NCBI RefSeq assembly: GCF_020165985.1
Contig: NZ_JAIUKZ010000007.1
Coordinates: forward strand, 434,001 to 498,000
Length of the DNA stretch: 64,000 nucleotides
From: Bacillus sp. RAR_GA_16
Lineage (GTDB): Bacteria > Bacillota > Bacilli > Bacillales > Guptibacillaceae
Reading direction: 5' to 3'
The position numbers and the translations under genes were made by a program. Position 1 is the first letter of the stretch. Each line of letters begins with the position of its first letter. This document shows positions 9,893-20,023 of this stretch, piece after piece. Below the pieces are notes generated by a model. The model was not told the DNA's origin and did no database searches. It worked only from the letters and a program-made list of their open reading frames with translations.

Positions 9893-12526
9893 ATGAAAAA
9901 TTTATCATCAGCTGACGTTAGACAGATGTTTATCGATTTCTTTAAGGAAAAAAATCACTCGGTGGAACCTAGTGCATCACTTGTACCTCATGAAGATCCA
10001 ACTTTGTTGTGGATTAATAGTGGAGTCGCTACATTAAAGAAATATTTTGACGGGCGCGTTACACCTGATAATCCAAGGATTGTGAATGCACAGAAATCCA
10101 TTCGTACAAATGACATTGAGAATGTAGGGAAAACGGCACGTCACCATACTTTCTTTGAAATGCTTGGAAACTTTTCAATCGGAGATTATTTTAAAGAAGA
10201 AGCGATTCTATGGGGATGGGAATTTTTAACGAGTAAAGATTGGATTGGTTTTGAAGCTGATAAATTATCCGTAACAATCCATCCAGAAGACGAAGAAGCT
10301 TATACGATTTGGAGTGAAAAGATTGGACTCCCAGAAGAACGTATCATTCGTCTAGAGGGCAACTTCTGGGATATTGGTGAAGGACCAAGTGGACCAAATA
10401 CGGAGATATTCTATGACCGTGGTGAAGAATACGGTTTTGAAGATCCAGAAGAAGAACTCTATCCCGGTGGTGAAAACGAAAGGTATCTTGAAATCTGGAA
10501 CCTTGTGTTTTCTCAATTCAACCACAATCCGGATGGCACTTATACCCCGTTACCTAAGAAGAACATTGATACAGGAATGGGTCTTGAACGAATGGTATCC
10601 GTTATTCAAGATGCAAGAACAAACTATGATACAGATCTATTTATGCCGACAATTCGTGAAACGGAAAAAATGGCTGAAGTAAAGTATGGAGATTCTAGAG
10701 AAGGGGATACAGCATTTAAGGTAGTCGCTGATCATATTCGAACAGTTACATTTGCCATTGGTGACGGTGCCCTTCCATCGAACGAAGGTCGCGGATATGT
10801 ATTAAGAAGGTTGCTTAGAAGAGCTGTTCGTTTTGCGAAGCAAATTGGCATTAATCGCCCATTCATGTATGAACTTGTTCCTGTAGTGGGAGACATTATG
10901 GTGGAATTCTATCCAGAAGTGAATGAGAAGAAAGAATTTATTCAGAAAGTGATTAAAAATGAAGAAGATCGCTTCTACGAAACCTTAAATGAGGGACTTG
11001 CTATTCTTTCAGATATTATGAAGAAAGAAAAAGCAGCGGGCAATGCTGTCATTTCAGGTAGCGATGTCTTCAGACTTTATGACACATACGGATTCCCTGT
11101 TGAACTAACAGAAGAATATGCAGAAGAGGAAGGTATGGAAATCGATCGCACAGGCTTTGAACACGAAATGAGTATGCAACGTAAGCGAGCTCGTGATGCT
11201 CGTCAAGATGTTGGATCCATGCAGGTTCAAGGTGGTGCCCTTGGGAATATCTCCGTTGCAAGTGATTTTGTTGGTTACGAAGAAAGAGCAGTTGACACAG
11301 AAGTTGTGGCGATTGTAAAAGATAAAGAACTTACTGAAGTGGCAACAGAAGGCGATGAAGTTCAAGTTATTCTTCAAAGCACACCATTTTATGCTGAAAG
11401 CGGTGGCCAGGTTGCTGATCCGGGCGTAATTCGTGGGGAAGATGTTCAGCTTCGCGTAACAGATGTGCAAAAAGCGCCAAACGGGCAACACGTTCACACT
11501 GCTGTTGTCGAATCAGGCTCGATAAAAACCGGTGCAAAAGTAACGGCTGAAATTAATCGCACAAACCGTTCCGCTATTGTGAAAAACCACACGGCAACGC
11601 ACTTGCTTCATCAGGCATTAAAAGATGTCCTTGGTGACCATGTCAATCAAGCTGGATCGCTAGTCGGTTCCGAGCGCCTTCGTTTTGATTTCTCACATTT
11701 TGGGCAAATCACATCAGAGGAGCTTGAAGAGATCGAAAAGCAGGTAAACGATCAAATTTGGGCTAACATTCCAGTAAATACAATGGTTAAACCGATTGAT
11801 GAGGCAAAAGCTATGGGCGCAATGGCGTTATTCGGTGAGAAGTATGGCGATACTGTACGTGTTGTGCGCGTAGGGGATTATAGCCTGGAATTATGTGGTG
11901 GTACGCACGTTCAAAACACAGCTGAAATTGGGTTATTTAAAATTATTTCAGAATCCGGAATTGGTGCTGGAACTCGTCGTATTGAAGCCGTAACGAGTGA
12001 AGGAGCTTACCAGGTTCTGAATCAGCAAGTATCGATTTTGAAAAACACAGCAGACTTGTTAAAATCAAATGTGAAGGATGTCCCATCAAGAACAGAAGCG
12101 TTACTTGGACAAATACGTGATTTGCAGCGCCAAAATGAATCGCTAACATCAAAACTTGCGAATGTGGAAGCGAAACAAATGGCAGGGGATGTACAAGAAG
12201 TCGATGGTGTGAAAGTTGTGGCAAAACGAATTGATACGGATATGAATAACCTTCGTAGCATTGTTGATGATTTAAAAGCTCAGATTGGCAGCGTGATTGT
12301 CGTGTTAGGAAGTGGAGCTGATGGAAAAGTTCAGCTAGCTGCTGGTATTACTGATGATCTCGTGAAAGAAGGTTATCATGCTGGTAAGTTAATCAAAGAG
12401 CTTGCTACACGTTGCGGCGGTGGCGGTGGGGGCCGTCCTGATATGGCTCAAGCAGGCGGAAAAAACCCTGAGAAGTTGGATGAGGCACTGGCATATGCAA
12501 CAGATTGGGTGAAATCCATTTCCTAA
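9893..12526 (+). CDS. alaS: Alanyl-tRNA synthetase
   Basis: Class II aminoacyl-tRNA synthetase, 877 residues. The N-terminal catalytic core starts [17 protein letters not shown] and includes [13 protein letters not shown] and the GMGLERM motif. The editing domain carries [11 protein letters not shown] and the zinc-site LELCGGTHV; the C-terminal domain ends in the glycine-rich [17 protein letters not shown] chose ATG 9893 rather than ATG 9884, because the latter is fused to the AAGGAGG ribosome site. Controlled by the T-box leader described above. The B. subtilis protein is about the same length. Confidence 0.97.
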   Translation: MKNLSSADVRQMFIDFFKEKNHSVEPSASLVPHEDPTLLWINSGVATLKKYFDGRVTPDNPRIVNAQKSIRTNDIENVGKTARHHTFFEMLGNFSIGDYFKEEAILWGWEFLTSKDWIGFEADKLSVTIHPEDEEAYTIWSEKIGLPEERIIRLEGNFWDIGEGPSGPNTEIFYDRGEEYGFEDPEEELYPGGENERYLEIWNLVFSQFNHNPDGTYTPLPKKNIDTGMGLERMVSVIQDARTNYDTDLFMPTIRETEKMAEVKYGDSREGDTAFKVVADHIRTVTFAIGDGALPSNEGRGYVLRRLLRRAVRFAKQIGINRPFMYELVPVVGDIMVEFYPEVNEKKEFIQKVIKNEEDRFYETLNEGLAILSDIMKKEKAAGNAVISGSDVFRLYDTYGFPVELTEEYAEEEGMEIDRTGFEHEMSMQRKRARDARQDVGSMQVQGGALGNISVASDFVGYEERAVDTEVVAIVKDKELTEVATEGDEVQVILQSTPFYAESGGQVADPGVIRGEDVQLRVTDVQKAPNGQHVHTAVVESGSIKTGAKVTAEINRTNRSAIVKNHTATHLLHQALKDVLGDHVNQAGSLVGSERLRFDFSHFGQITSEELEEIEKQVNDQIWANIPVNTMVKPIDEAKAMGAMALFGEKYGDTVRVVRVGDYSLELCGGTHVQNTAEIGLFKIISESGIGAGTRRIEAVTSEGAYQVLNQQVSILKNTADLLKSNVKDVPSRTEALLGQIRDLQRQNESLTSKLANVEAKQMAGDVQEVDGVKVVAKRIDTDMNNLRSIVDDLKAQIGSVIVVLGSGADGKVQLAAGITDDLVKEGYHAGKLIKELATRCGGGGGGRPDMAQAGGKNPEKLDEALAYATDWVKSIS

Positions 12527-12605
12527 TTTGGTTTTAGTAGTGTACAATAAGAATTAGTTGACTAGTTACGATTCTAGATGGGGATCGGAGAAAGAGGTGT
12601 AAGGA

Positions 12606-12869
12606 ATGAGTTCGATGGACAAAACAATGAAATTTAATTTTCCAGACGACGCATACAATCACGATGTCCAGGAAGTGTTGCTCACAGTCTATAGTGCTCT
12701 TCAAGAAAAGGGCTACAATCCGATTAACCAGATTGTGGGTTACCTCCTTTCTGGGGATCCGGCTTACATTCCGAGACACAATGATGCGAGAAGCTTAATT
12801 CGGAAACTTGAACGTGATGAATTAATTGAAGAGCTTGTGAAATCGTATCTTACTCATCATCAGAGATAA
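12606..12869 (+). CDS. ireB: IreB family regulatory phosphoprotein (YrzL)
   Basis: An 87-residue DUF965/IreB protein. The motifs [34 protein letters not shown] and IRKLERDEL are characteristic. In Enterococcus faecalis IreB is phosphorylated by the PASTA kinase IreK and affects cephalosporin resistance; the B. subtilis counterpart is YrzL. It leads the ireB-ruvX-yrzB set, a very conserved trio in Firmicutes. ATG 12606 follows AAAGAGGTG. Confidence 0.93.
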   Translation: MSSMDKTMKFNFPDDAYNHDVQEVLLTVYSALQEKGYNPINQIVGYLLSGDPAYIPRHNDARSLIRKLERDELIEELVKSYLTHHQR

Positions 12870-12878
12870 GGAGACAGC

Positions 12879-13298
12879 ATGAAAACACTTGGATTGGATG
12901 TCGGTACGAAAACAATCGGTGTCGCGCTAAGCGATGCGATGGGTTGGACGGCACAAGGATTAGAAACAGTGAAACGTGACCCGGATAGGCAGGATGTGGT
13001 TCCTGATCGTTTAATGGAAATCATTAATGGGAATGATGTCAGCAAGATTGTTGTTGGGCTTCCTAAAAACATGAATGGTTCAATTGGTCCGAGTGGTGAA
13101 GCCTGCCAGGCATTTGCGGAGCTTATTCGAACGAATACCAATATGCCAGTAGAAATGTGGGATGAAAGATTAACAACTGTCGCTGCTGAACGCATGCTGA
13201 TCAGTGCTGATGTGAGTCGTAAGAAAAGGAAGAAAGTAATCGACAAAATGGCTGCTGTTATGATTCTGCAAGGATACTTAGACAGCAAGCAAAATTAA
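12879..13298 (+). CDS. ruvX: Putative Holliday junction resolvase RuvX (YqgF/YrrK)
   Basis: A 139-residue RNase H-fold nuclease of the YqgF family. [16 protein letters not shown] at the N terminus carries the first catalytic aspartate, [10 protein letters not shown] the middle strand, and [11 protein letters not shown] the conserved acidic motif. Family members have been tied to pre-16S rRNA processing and to branched-DNA cleavage; which applies here cannot be told from sequence. It starts 10 bases after ireB with AAGGAG in front. Confidence 0.93.
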   Translation: MKTLGLDVGTKTIGVALSDAMGWTAQGLETVKRDPDRQDVVPDRLMEIINGNDVSKIVVGLPKNMNGSIGPSGEACQAFAELIRTNTNMPVEMWDERLTTVAAERMLISADVSRKKRKKVIDKMAAVMILQGYLDSKQN

Positions 13299-13310
13299 TG
13301 AGGTGAAAAC

Positions 13311-13595
13311 ATGGAGGAAAAAGAACGCATTATCATTCCAGATGAAAATGGAGACGAACATTTATTTGAAGTTCTCTTTACTTTTGATGTAGCTGAGAAC
13401 GGACAATCTTATATGACTGTTGTTCCAGCTGATCAGGCGGATAGCGAAGAAGAAGTAGAAGTTTACGCTTTCCGTTATGAAGAAGAAGATAACGAAGAAC
13501 GAGACTATAAGCTTTTCCCGATCGAGTCAGATAAGGAATGGGAAATGGTTGAAGAAATGCTCAACACTTTCTCTGAAGAAGAAGAGAACGAATAA
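13311..13595 (+). CDS. yrzB: DUF1292 family protein YrzB
   Basis: A 94-residue, very acidic protein of the DUF1292 family. It starts MEEKERIIIPDENGDEHLFEVLFTF, the usual opening of the family, and ends in an acidic tail. Function unknown; it always follows ruvX in Bacilli and forms the last gene of the ireB-ruvX-yrzB unit here, ahead of a terminator. Twelve bases separate it from ruvX. Confidence 0.9.
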   Translation: MEEKERIIIPDENGDEHLFEVLFTFDVAENGQSYMTVVPADQADSEEEVEVYAFRYEEEDNEERDYKLFPIESDKEWEMVEEMLNTFSEEEENE

Positions 13596-13606
13596 TGTTC
13601 TTAAAG

Positions 13607-13632
13607 AGCTACCGGTGACGGTAGCTTTTTTC
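13607..13632 (+). terminator. yrzB terminator
   Basis: Perfect 8-bp stem AGCTACCG / CGGTAGCT with a GTGA loop and a T6 tail. Confidence 0.88.
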
Positions 13633-13798
13633 TATGGTTCGCTTTGTTGCGTGCCAAAACATTAAGTTTGAAAAATTTATGGCCATTCGCCAACTCAAGG
13701 TAACGATTTGTGATTGATTTCTGGAAATGACTACAAACCTTTATCGTTAACTTGTATAATACATGTTGGAGTAAAGATGACGAACGTTAGCAATACCG

Positions 13799-13826
13799 CT
13801 GACAATATGTCGACTTGTAGTATAAT
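13799..13826 (+). promoter_or_regulatory. Probable SigA promoter of mltG
   Basis: CTGACA (13799-13804), 16-base spacer, TATAAT (13821-13826), just ahead of the mltG ribosome site. A second TATAAT at 13755-13760 has no good -35. Confidence 0.6.
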
Positions 13827-13853
13827 AGGTGGAGACGAAAGGGGGCCTCGGCG

Positions 13854-15008
13854 TTGTCTGATTTTAAAGATCATTATAAAGAGAAGCTTTTGAAGCGCCA
13901 AACTGAAAATCAAACAGTAAGGAAAATCGTATTTATCATTTTATTGCTTTTAACGATAACGGTGGCTGCCGTTATAACAGGCGGTTATTTCTACATAAAA
14001 AATATTCTTGAGCCAGTAGATTCGAACAGCAAAGCAAAAACAGCGGTTACGATTCCGATCGGATCTTCAACTTCTTCGATCGGTCAAACTCTTGAAGAAG
14101 AGGGCATTATTAAAGATGGGACTGCTTTTCGTTATTATGTGAAATATAAAAATGAGAGCGGTTTTCAAGCAGGCGATTATGAGCTTTCTCCTTCAATGAC
14201 AATGGATGAAATCATTGCAATTATGAAAAGTGGAAAAGTAATGAAAGATGCCGTTGCTACAATTTCTGTACCAGAAGGAATTTGGGTGGAAGACATTGCA
14301 GGTCGTATTGCGAAGGAATTAGATTTGAAGGAAGAAGATGTCTTAAAACAGTTAGATGATGAAAAGTATCTTAAGGCTCTAATTAATGAATATTGGTTTT
14401 TAACAGATGATATTCTAAATGATGAGATTCGTCATCCTCTTGAAGGGTACCTTTTCCCTGCTACTTATGATTTTGAAGAAGAGCCGTCAGTCGAAGCGGT
14501 AGTAAAAGAAATGTTAGAAAAGACGGAAAGTATACTAAATAAGTATCGTTCTGAGATAGACGAGCGGGACGACTCGATTCATGAACTAATGACACTCGCA
14601 TCAATTATTGAAGAAGAAGCTTCTGCAAAGGCGGATCGAACAAAGATATCAAAAGTGTTCTACAATCGTCTGGATCAGGATATGATTTTACAAACGGACC
14701 CTACTGTTGTTTATGCAAGAGGAGAACAATCCGGTGAAATCACTCAAGATGATCTTGATTTAACATCGCCTTACAATACGTATAAGCAAAAAGGTTTGCC
14801 AGTCGGACCAATCGCGAATCCTGGTGAATCTTCCATCGTAGCTGCGATCGAACCGGCTGATACCGATGCTCTTTATTTCTATGCTCGTCCAAGTGGAGAA
14901 ACCTTGTTCTCAAAGACCAATGAAGAACACAACAAAAAAGTAGCGAAGTATAAAAAAGAATGGGACGAGTATTATAAAAAGAAAGAAGAAGAAGAGAAAA
15001 AAGAATAA
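13854..15008 (+). CDS. mltG: Endolytic murein transglycosylase MltG (YceG-like, YrrL)
   Basis: A 384-residue, single-pass membrane protein that cleaves nascent glycan strands and so ends peptidoglycan chains. The membrane segment lies at about residues 25-48; a LysM-like region follows, then the YceG domain with the catalytic glutamate in LASIIEEEA and the conserved QTDPTVVYA and SPYNTY motifs. The C terminus is a short lysine/glutamate-rich tail. It begins with TTG at 13854 behind GGGGG; there is no in-frame ATG nearby. Confidence 0.93.
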   Translation: MSDFKDHYKEKLLKRQTENQTVRKIVFIILLLLTITVAAVITGGYFYIKNILEPVDSNSKAKTAVTIPIGSSTSSIGQTLEEEGIIKDGTAFRYYVKYKNESGFQAGDYELSPSMTMDEIIAIMKSGKVMKDAVATISVPEGIWVEDIAGRIAKELDLKEEDVLKQLDDEKYLKALINEYWFLTDDILNDEIRHPLEGYLFPATYDFEEEPSVEAVVKEMLEKTESILNKYRSEIDERDDSIHELMTLASIIEEEASAKADRTKISKVFYNRLDQDMILQTDPTVVYARGEQSGEITQDDLDLTSPYNTYKQKGLPVGPIANPGESSIVAAIEPADTDALYFYARPSGETLFSKTNEEHNKKVAKYKKEWDEYYKKKEEEEKKE

Positions 15009-15017
15009 GAAATTTAT

Positions 15018-15050
15018 GGGGAATGGCGAGTAAGACTACCATTCCCCTTT
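15018..15050 (+). terminator. Hairpin after mltG
   Basis: Nine-bp perfect stem GGGGAATGG / CCATTCCCC with a 12-base loop, followed only by TTT. It may be a weak terminator or an mRNA-stabilising stem between mltG and trmR. Confidence 0.55.
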
Positions 15051-15094
15051 CGATTATGATAAAATTATTCGGGTTACATGAAGGAGGAACGATC

Positions 15095-15739
15095 ATGATA
15101 TCCGATCATGTGGAACAATACCTGGAATCTTTACGGCCGAAACGAGAAGGCTTAACGAAAGAAATAGAAGAATATGCAGAAGAGAACCATGTACCTATTA
15201 TGGAACAAACGAGTCTCGATGTGATGCTTCAACTTCTTACCTTCTTAAAGCCGAAACGAATATTAGAAATTGGTGCAGCCATCGGCTACTCAGCGATTCG
15301 TATGGCTGAACGTTTGCCGGATACTGCAATACTTACTGTAGAACGTGATGAAACTCGTTATAATGAAGCAATCGCAAACATTGATAAAGCAGGCTATTCA
15401 GATCGAATTACTGTTCTATATGGTGATGCTTTCGAGCTTGCTAATGAGCTTAAAAGCCATGGTTCGTATCAAGCTCTGTTTATCGATGCTGCCAAAGGTC
15501 AGTACCAGCGTTTTTTTGATGAATTTTATGATGAATTAGAAAAAGGCGGAGTCGTTTTTTCTGATAATATCCTTTTTAGAGGTATGGTAGCGGAAGAGGA
15601 AATTGAGGAGAAACGCTATCGATCGATGGTTAAGAAGCTCCGACGTTATAATGAATTTTTAATTTCGCATCCCGAGCTAGATACAACGATTTATCCTATC
15701 GGAGATGGTTTAGCTGTTAGTCAGCGTAAAAACTCATGA
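15095..15739 (+). CDS. trmR: tRNA 5-hydroxyuridine methyltransferase TrmR (YrrM)
   Basis: A 214-residue SAM-dependent O-methyltransferase of the class I, COMT-like family. The SAM motif is ILEIGAAIGYSAIRMAE, and FIDAAKGQYQRFFDE is the usual metal/substrate motif. The B. subtilis orthologue methylates 5-hydroxyuridine at tRNA position 34 to give 5-methoxyuridine. I chose ATG 15095 (AAGGAGG at 15081-15087) over an upstream in-frame start at 15023. In B. subtilis the next genes are trhP1/trhP2, which make the substrate; here udk follows directly. Confidence 0.9.
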   Translation: MISDHVEQYLESLRPKREGLTKEIEEYAEENHVPIMEQTSLDVMLQLLTFLKPKRILEIGAAIGYSAIRMAERLPDTAILTVERDETRYNEAIANIDKAGYSDRITVLYGDAFELANELKSHGSYQALFIDAAKGQYQRFFDEFYDELEKGGVVFSDNILFRGMVAEEEIEEKRYRSMVKKLRRYNEFLISHPELDTTIYPIGDGLAVSQRKNS

Positions 15740-15799
15740 AGAAGGAAAGCCGACGTACACAAGTACGGACGGTTTTTCTATAATAGAAGGGGAAGAATT

Positions 15800-16417
15800 A
15801 TGGTTAATAGACCCGTAGTAATTGGTGTTGCTGGAGGTTCCGGCTCTGGTAAAACCACTGTAACACGAGAAATTTTTAAACAGTTTGCCGATCAGTCCGT
15901 TTTAGTTATTGAACAGGATTCTTACTACAAAGATCAAAGTGAAAAGTCAATGCCTGAACGACTTGGTACAAACTATGACCACCCACTTGCTTTTGATAAT
16001 GACCTTTTAATTGAGCATGTTAAAGAGTTGATGTTATATAAACCGATCCAAAAACCAGTCTATGACTATACAGTTCACACAAGATCTGATAAAATTATTC
16101 CTGTCGAACCGAAAGATGTCATTATTTTGGAAGGTATCCTAATTCTTGAAGATGAACGGCTTCGTGATTTAATGGATATTAAGCTATTTGTTGATACTGA
16201 CTCAGACCTGCGTATCTTAAGAAGAATGGTTCGCGACATTCGTGACAGAGGACGAACGCTTGACTCAGTAGTTGAGCAATATACTTCGGTAGTCCGTCCA
16301 ATGCATCTCCAATTTATTGAACCGACGAAGCGTTATGCAGATATTATCGTACCTGAAGGTGGTCAAAACCGTGTTGCGATTGATTCTGATGGTTACGAAG
16401 ATTCATACGATACTTGA
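15800..16417 (+). CDS. udk: Uridine kinase, C terminus altered by an apparent frameshift
   Basis: Phosphorylates uridine and cytidine for pyrimidine salvage. The P-loop [12 protein letters not shown] lies at residues 9-20, followed by the usual [17 protein letters not shown] and DIRDRGRTL motifs. The frame as read ends after 205 residues with ...[14 protein letters not shown]. Dropping one T of the pair at 16384-16385 restores [16 protein letters not shown] and a stop at 16434-16436, giving 211 residues, the length of B. subtilis Udk. The frameshift, real or a sequencing error, changes only the last helix, so activity might survive. Confidence 0.9.
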   Translation: MVNRPVVIGVAGGSGSGKTTVTREIFKQFADQSVLVIEQDSYYKDQSEKSMPERLGTNYDHPLAFDNDLLIEHVKELMLYKPIQKPVYDYTVHTRSDKIIPVEPKDVIILEGILILEDERLRDLMDIKLFVDTDSDLRILRRMVRDIRDRGRTLDSVVEQYTSVVRPMHLQFIEPTKRYADIIVPEGGQNRVAIDSDGYEDSYDT

Positions 16418-16445
16418 AGAAAAAGCGATGTTATAACGATTAAAC

Positions 16446-16468
16446 GAGGTATATTTACCTCTTTTTTT
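16446..16468 (+). terminator. udk terminator
   Basis: Six-bp stem GAGGTA / TACCTC followed by T7. Confidence 0.75.
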
Positions 16469-16518
16469 CATACAGTTTATTACGATTGATGCCCTTAATT
16501 GATGAAGGAGTGAATGAA

Positions 16519-16995
16519 ATGGCAGAGGATAAAAAGTATTACATGACACAGGATGGTAAAGAAAAGCTTGAGAAAGAGCTTGACCTCCTAAAAACAGAAA
16601 AACGAAAAGAAGTAGTAGAACGCATTAAAGTTGCGCGTAGTTTTGGAGATCTTTCTGAGAACTCTGAATACGATGCTGCGAAAGATGAGCAAGCTTTTGT
16701 TGAAGCACGAATTCAAACTGTTGAAAATATGATTCGAAATGCTGAAATTATTGAAGAAGACAATAGTGCATCTAGCGTTGTATCAATAGGCAAACGCGTT
16801 AAGTTTGTTGAAATTCCAGACGGTGATGAAGAAGAATATTTCATCGTTGGTAGTGCAGAAGCGGATCCTTTTGAAGGGAAAATTTCAAACGATTCCCCAA
16901 TGGCGAAAAGCCTTCTAGGTCGTCAAATTGGAGAAAAAGTAAATGTTCAAACTCCTGGTGGAGAAATCCGCGTAGAAATTTTAGAAGTAAGCTAA
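16519..16995 (+). CDS. greA: Transcription elongation factor GreA
   Basis: Stimulates transcript cleavage by backtracked RNA polymerase. The 158-residue protein has the N-terminal antiparallel coiled coil with the tip sequence [15 protein letters not shown], which carries the acidic residues that reach the active site, and the C-terminal FKBP-like domain with [20 protein letters not shown] 16519 follows GAAGGAG at eight bases; the upstream in-frame start at 16486 lacks a ribosome site. Confidence 0.96.
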   Translation: MAEDKKYYMTQDGKEKLEKELDLLKTEKRKEVVERIKVARSFGDLSENSEYDAAKDEQAFVEARIQTVENMIRNAEIIEEDNSASSVVSIGKRVKFVEIPDGDEEEYFIVGSAEADPFEGKISNDSPMAKSLLGRQIGEKVNVQTPGGEIRVEILEVS

Positions 16996-17010
16996 TCAGA
17001 AGAAGCAAAA

Positions 17011-17036
17011 GGCAGCCGTTCAGGCTGTCTTTTTTA
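17011..17036 (+). terminator. greA terminator
   Basis: Stem GGCAGCC / GGCTGTC (one G-U pair) and a T6 tail. Confidence 0.85.
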
Positions 17037-17133
17037 GTGCGAAATATTTTCGTGAAGTACTGATTTTAATCAAATCATACTGAAAGGTTTGAAATAGAAG
17101 ACATCCGTCGAAACTCTTACAGAGGTGAGAGGA

Positions 17134-18858
17134 ATGATGAAGAGAAGGATGATCGGTACTGGTCTCCTCCTTGCATGTGGAATGATTTTGTTAATCGGAC
17201 GTTTGGTTCAACTTCAGTTAGTTGAAACGGAATCTTACTCAAAACATCACGTAAATCTAATTGAAGCGAGTATTCATCAACGGACTCAATCCTACGTGCT
17301 AGATGAAGGAAGGGGAACAATACTTGATCGAAACGGGATACCAATGAGTGAATCGATTCCGGCACTTGTTTTATTTCCTTTTCTAAAAGAAAGGGATTGG
17401 CCGCTTGAAGAGGTAGCCAATATTCTCAACGTAGCTCCTGAACGTCTTGAACGCTCATTTGAGGGGAAAATACAGCCATTTACTTTTCATAAGACGTTAA
17501 CGATTGAACAAATGAAACAAATAAATGAACAAAATATTCCTGGGGTTTACGCTGTAAATAAACCGGTAAACGAAAATCCATTAGCGACTCATGTCGTTGG
17601 GAGTGTAAGGCCAAATCCAGAACTAATTCAATCAAAATATCCTGAAAAATGGGCTGAAGGATCAATTGATGAACAAACAAAGTTAGGGATATCAGGTCTT
17701 CAGCTTGCTTTTGATCCTTTTTTACTCTCTGAGGGAGATACCACGCTGCTGTATCATGCGGACCGTCAAGGCAATCCCCTTCTTGGTCTTGATGTGAAAT
17801 TTTTCTCTGCTACAGATTCATTCTATCCACTCCAATTAATGACAACTTTAGATACAGAGATTCAAAAAAATCTTGAGAAAGCGGTAGATGAATCAGGGAT
17901 TACGAATGGGGGCGCTGTTCTCATTGATATCAGCTCAAATAATGTCCTCGGCATGGTGAGTCGTCCATTATTTGATTCAGAAGATCCTTTAGGGAAAGGG
18001 GCTGAGAATCAGATGGTGAAAGGGTACTTCCCAGGCTCTGTATTTAAAACTCTTATTCTTACAGCGGCATATGAAAACGGAGTAAAAGATACGCGGCTCT
18101 TTAATTGTGACCAAAATTTGTATCGTGATGGCATTGGAAATCGTAAACTAGGTATGCTGAACCTTAAAGATAGTTTTGCAAAAAGTTGTAATGCGACCTT
18201 CACACAACTTGCTGAAGAGCTAATAAAGACAGACCCCAATGTCATTGAGAAAACCGCAGAAAAACTTGGAATAGCAACAGCGGTTGGTTGGGAAGATAAG
18301 CTCTATCATTATGAAAATTTTAAGCAGTTTCCTGACGAGTCTAGCCCGATTTTTTTTAAGGATGAAAAAGATAAGAAGATACGTAAAGCAATCGATCAAA
18401 CAGCTATTGGTCAATTAAATGTGAAGGTAAGTCCCCTTGCACTCGCCAATATGATGGCCACAATTGGGAGAGGAGGGGAAGCAAAAGATGTTAGAGTCGT
18501 TAGCGATCTATTATATCGAAATGGAACAACATTTCTTAGCTTCAAGGAAATAAGTCATGATAAAAAACTTTCGAATAGCGTCATTAAGTCTCTGCAAGAA
18601 TCACTGCGAGAAGTAGTCGTGAGTGGTACGGGTAACACTTTTTTAAGTGGTTTACCTTATGAAGTAGCAGGGAAATCGGGTACCGCTGAGCTTGGTGAAG
18701 ATGTACCGTACGATCATCAGTGGTTTGCTGGATATTTTCCATATGATGCTCCACAGTATGCGCTAGTGGTTGTGGATTTTGAACGAAAGGAAGAGCAATA
18801 TCGAGCTTACAAAGCCTTTGCTACCATTGTGAAGGATTTACATCAATTTAAAAGATAA
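17134..18858 (+). CDS. pbpI: Class B penicillin-binding protein (PbpI/YrrR)
   Basis: A 574-residue D,D-transpeptidase anchored by one N-terminal membrane segment. The penicillin-binding motifs are present in order: SxxK as SVFK (S302, K305), SxN as SCN (S351-N353), and KTG as KSG (K514-G516). An N-terminal dimerisation region with DRNGIPMSES precedes it. The position between greA and yrrS matches B. subtilis pbpI (yrrR). ATG 17134 is used, since the upstream GTG at 17125 lies within the GAGGTG ribosome site; ATG 17137 is equally possible. Confidence 0.9.
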   Translation: MMKRRMIGTGLLLACGMILLIGRLVQLQLVETESYSKHHVNLIEASIHQRTQSYVLDEGRGTILDRNGIPMSESIPALVLFPFLKERDWPLEEVANILNVAPERLERSFEGKIQPFTFHKTLTIEQMKQINEQNIPGVYAVNKPVNENPLATHVVGSVRPNPELIQSKYPEKWAEGSIDEQTKLGISGLQLAFDPFLLSEGDTTLLYHADRQGNPLLGLDVKFFSATDSFYPLQLMTTLDTEIQKNLEKAVDESGITNGGAVLIDISSNNVLGMVSRPLFDSEDPLGKGAENQMVKGYFPGSVFKTLILTAAYENGVKDTRLFNCDQNLYRDGIGNRKLGMLNLKDSFAKSCNATFTQLAEELIKTDPNVIEKTAEKLGIATAVGWEDKLYHYENFKQFPDESSPIFFKDEKDKKIRKAIDQTAIGQLNVKVSPLALANMMATIGRGGEAKDVRVVSDLLYRNGTTFLSFKEISHDKKLSNSVIKSLQESLREVVVSGTGNTFLSGLPYEVAGKSGTAELGEDVPYDHQWFAGYFPYDAPQYALVVVDFERKEEQYRAYKAFATIVKDLHQFKR

Positions 18859-18941
18859 AAACGATACAAAAGTCAAGCCTTCTACGAATCATTTAGAGAT
18901 GGTAAAATAAGAGCAACAGCTAAATAGAGGAGTGGATAGGT

Positions 18942-19625
18942 TTGAGATCACGATATGGGGACCGTCATTCAAAGAGAAAACAAAATATCGTCCTAAATAG
19001 TTTAATTGGAATTGTTCTCGCAGTGATACTTGTACTTGTTGCCAACATTGTCTTTACTGGTGACGACTCTCAGCAAACAGCAAGTGAAGAAGAGCAAACC
19101 GCGCAAACAAATTCGGATGAAAAATCGAATAGTACCAGTGACGATAGCGTGACTTCTGATGAGGCTGAAGATTCAGCAGCTAGTGATTCAGAATCGAATA
19201 GCGCCACTGATAAAGATAGTACGAAAGAAGAAAATGCTGACGAAGAGAAAGATCAGGATAAAGATAAAGATAAAGATAAAGAGGATCAGGATAAAGAAGA
19301 GCAAGAAAAGGAAAAGACTGATCAAGAACCAGGCGAACCAAATCTTGAAGGCCCCTGGGAACCTGTAGGAACAACACAGTCAGGACCACATACATCAAGT
19401 TATACTAAAGGTACTGTTGACTGGAATGAAAAAATAAAAGCAGTAGAATCTGTTATGGGCTTATCAGAAGATCAAATGACGATTTGGAGAATTGGTGGTA
19501 ATGGCGGTCCTCAAAAATCCTTTGCACGTGTAAGCAAAGCTGGTTCAGGAAATCAAGTTTATTACATTGAGCTTGATTGGATTGATGGAGAAGGCTGGAA
19601 ACCAGTTAGTGTTAAACCAGAATAG
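18942..19625 (+). CDS. yrrS: YrrS family protein (DUF1510)
   Basis: A 227-residue single-pass membrane protein. A basic N terminus and a membrane segment at about residues 20-42 are followed by a ~100-residue low-complexity acidic/serine-rich linker that includes a DKDKDKDKED run (GATAAA repeats in the DNA at 19256-19280). The C-terminal DUF1510 domain contains GPWEPVGTTQSGPHTSSY and DWNEKIKAV. Function unknown; it always follows the pbpI gene. It starts with TTG 18942 behind AGAGGAG. Confidence 0.87.
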   Translation: MRSRYGDRHSKRKQNIVLNSLIGIVLAVILVLVANIVFTGDDSQQTASEEEQTAQTNSDEKSNSTSDDSVTSDEAEDSAASDSESNSATDKDSTKEENADEEKDQDKDKDKDKEDQDKEEQEKEKTDQEPGEPNLEGPWEPVGTTQSGPHTSSYTKGTVDWNEKIKAVESVMGLSEDQMTIWRIGGNGGPQKSFARVSKAGSGNQVYYIELDWIDGEGWKPVSVKPE

Positions 19626-19626
19626 C

Positions 19627-19657
19627 AAAAAGCAGGAGCAAATGCTCCTGCTTTTTT
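19627..19657. terminator. Bidirectional terminator between yrrS and yrzA
   Basis: Ten-bp perfect stem AGCAGGAGCA / TGCTCCTGCT flanked by A-rich and T-rich runs, so it can serve both converging genes. Confidence 0.9.
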
Positions 19658-19862
19658 ATTTTGCCTTAAAATGAACAACAGCAGAATAGTAAGGTCTGCC
19701 TGTTTTCTCGTGTGTTATTGCATGATGCTGTACAGAATGAACCTGTAGTAACAAAGCACGATTGTTATCAATTTGTATTTGGATTTTTTTCTCGATTTCT
19801 TCGAGGGAAAATCCTTCAAAAAATTCTACTTTATCATCGATCCGCTCGAGTGAAAAACTCAT
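19656..19862 (-). CDS. yrzA: DUF2536 family protein YrzA
   Basis: A 68-residue protein with DDKVEFFEGFSLEEIEKKI and the ending YYSAVVHFKAK, which match the DUF2536 family (B. subtilis YrzA). Function unknown. It lies on the minus strand between yrrS and yrrT as in B. subtilis. The ATG at 19862 is preceded on the minus strand by AAGGAGG. Confidence 0.88.
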   Translation of the reverse strand: MSFSLERIDDKVEFFEGFSLEEIEKKIQIQIDNNRALLLQVHSVQHHAITHEKTGRPYYSAVVHFKAK

Positions 19863-20023
19863 TCGTTGCTCCTCCTTAAAATGCGATCCATTTTACAGTC
19901 TACACATTTTTGTTAAATCATACAAATTGAAATAAAAAAAAGAATATGATAAGTTAGAACCATAATGCATATTATTCATACCTTAATACTATGAATTAAA
20001 TTTTGGAAAGCGATGTGACAGTA

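Noticed and set aside
19250-19285. GATAAA repeats in yrrS
   Set aside because: They encode the DKDKDKDK linker in frame; a coding microsatellite, not a CRISPR or mobile repeat.
19983-19999. Possible CymR operator upstream of yrrT
   Set aside because: TTAAT-N7-ATTAA resembles part of the CymR motif, but the match is too loose and no promoter boxes could be placed around it.
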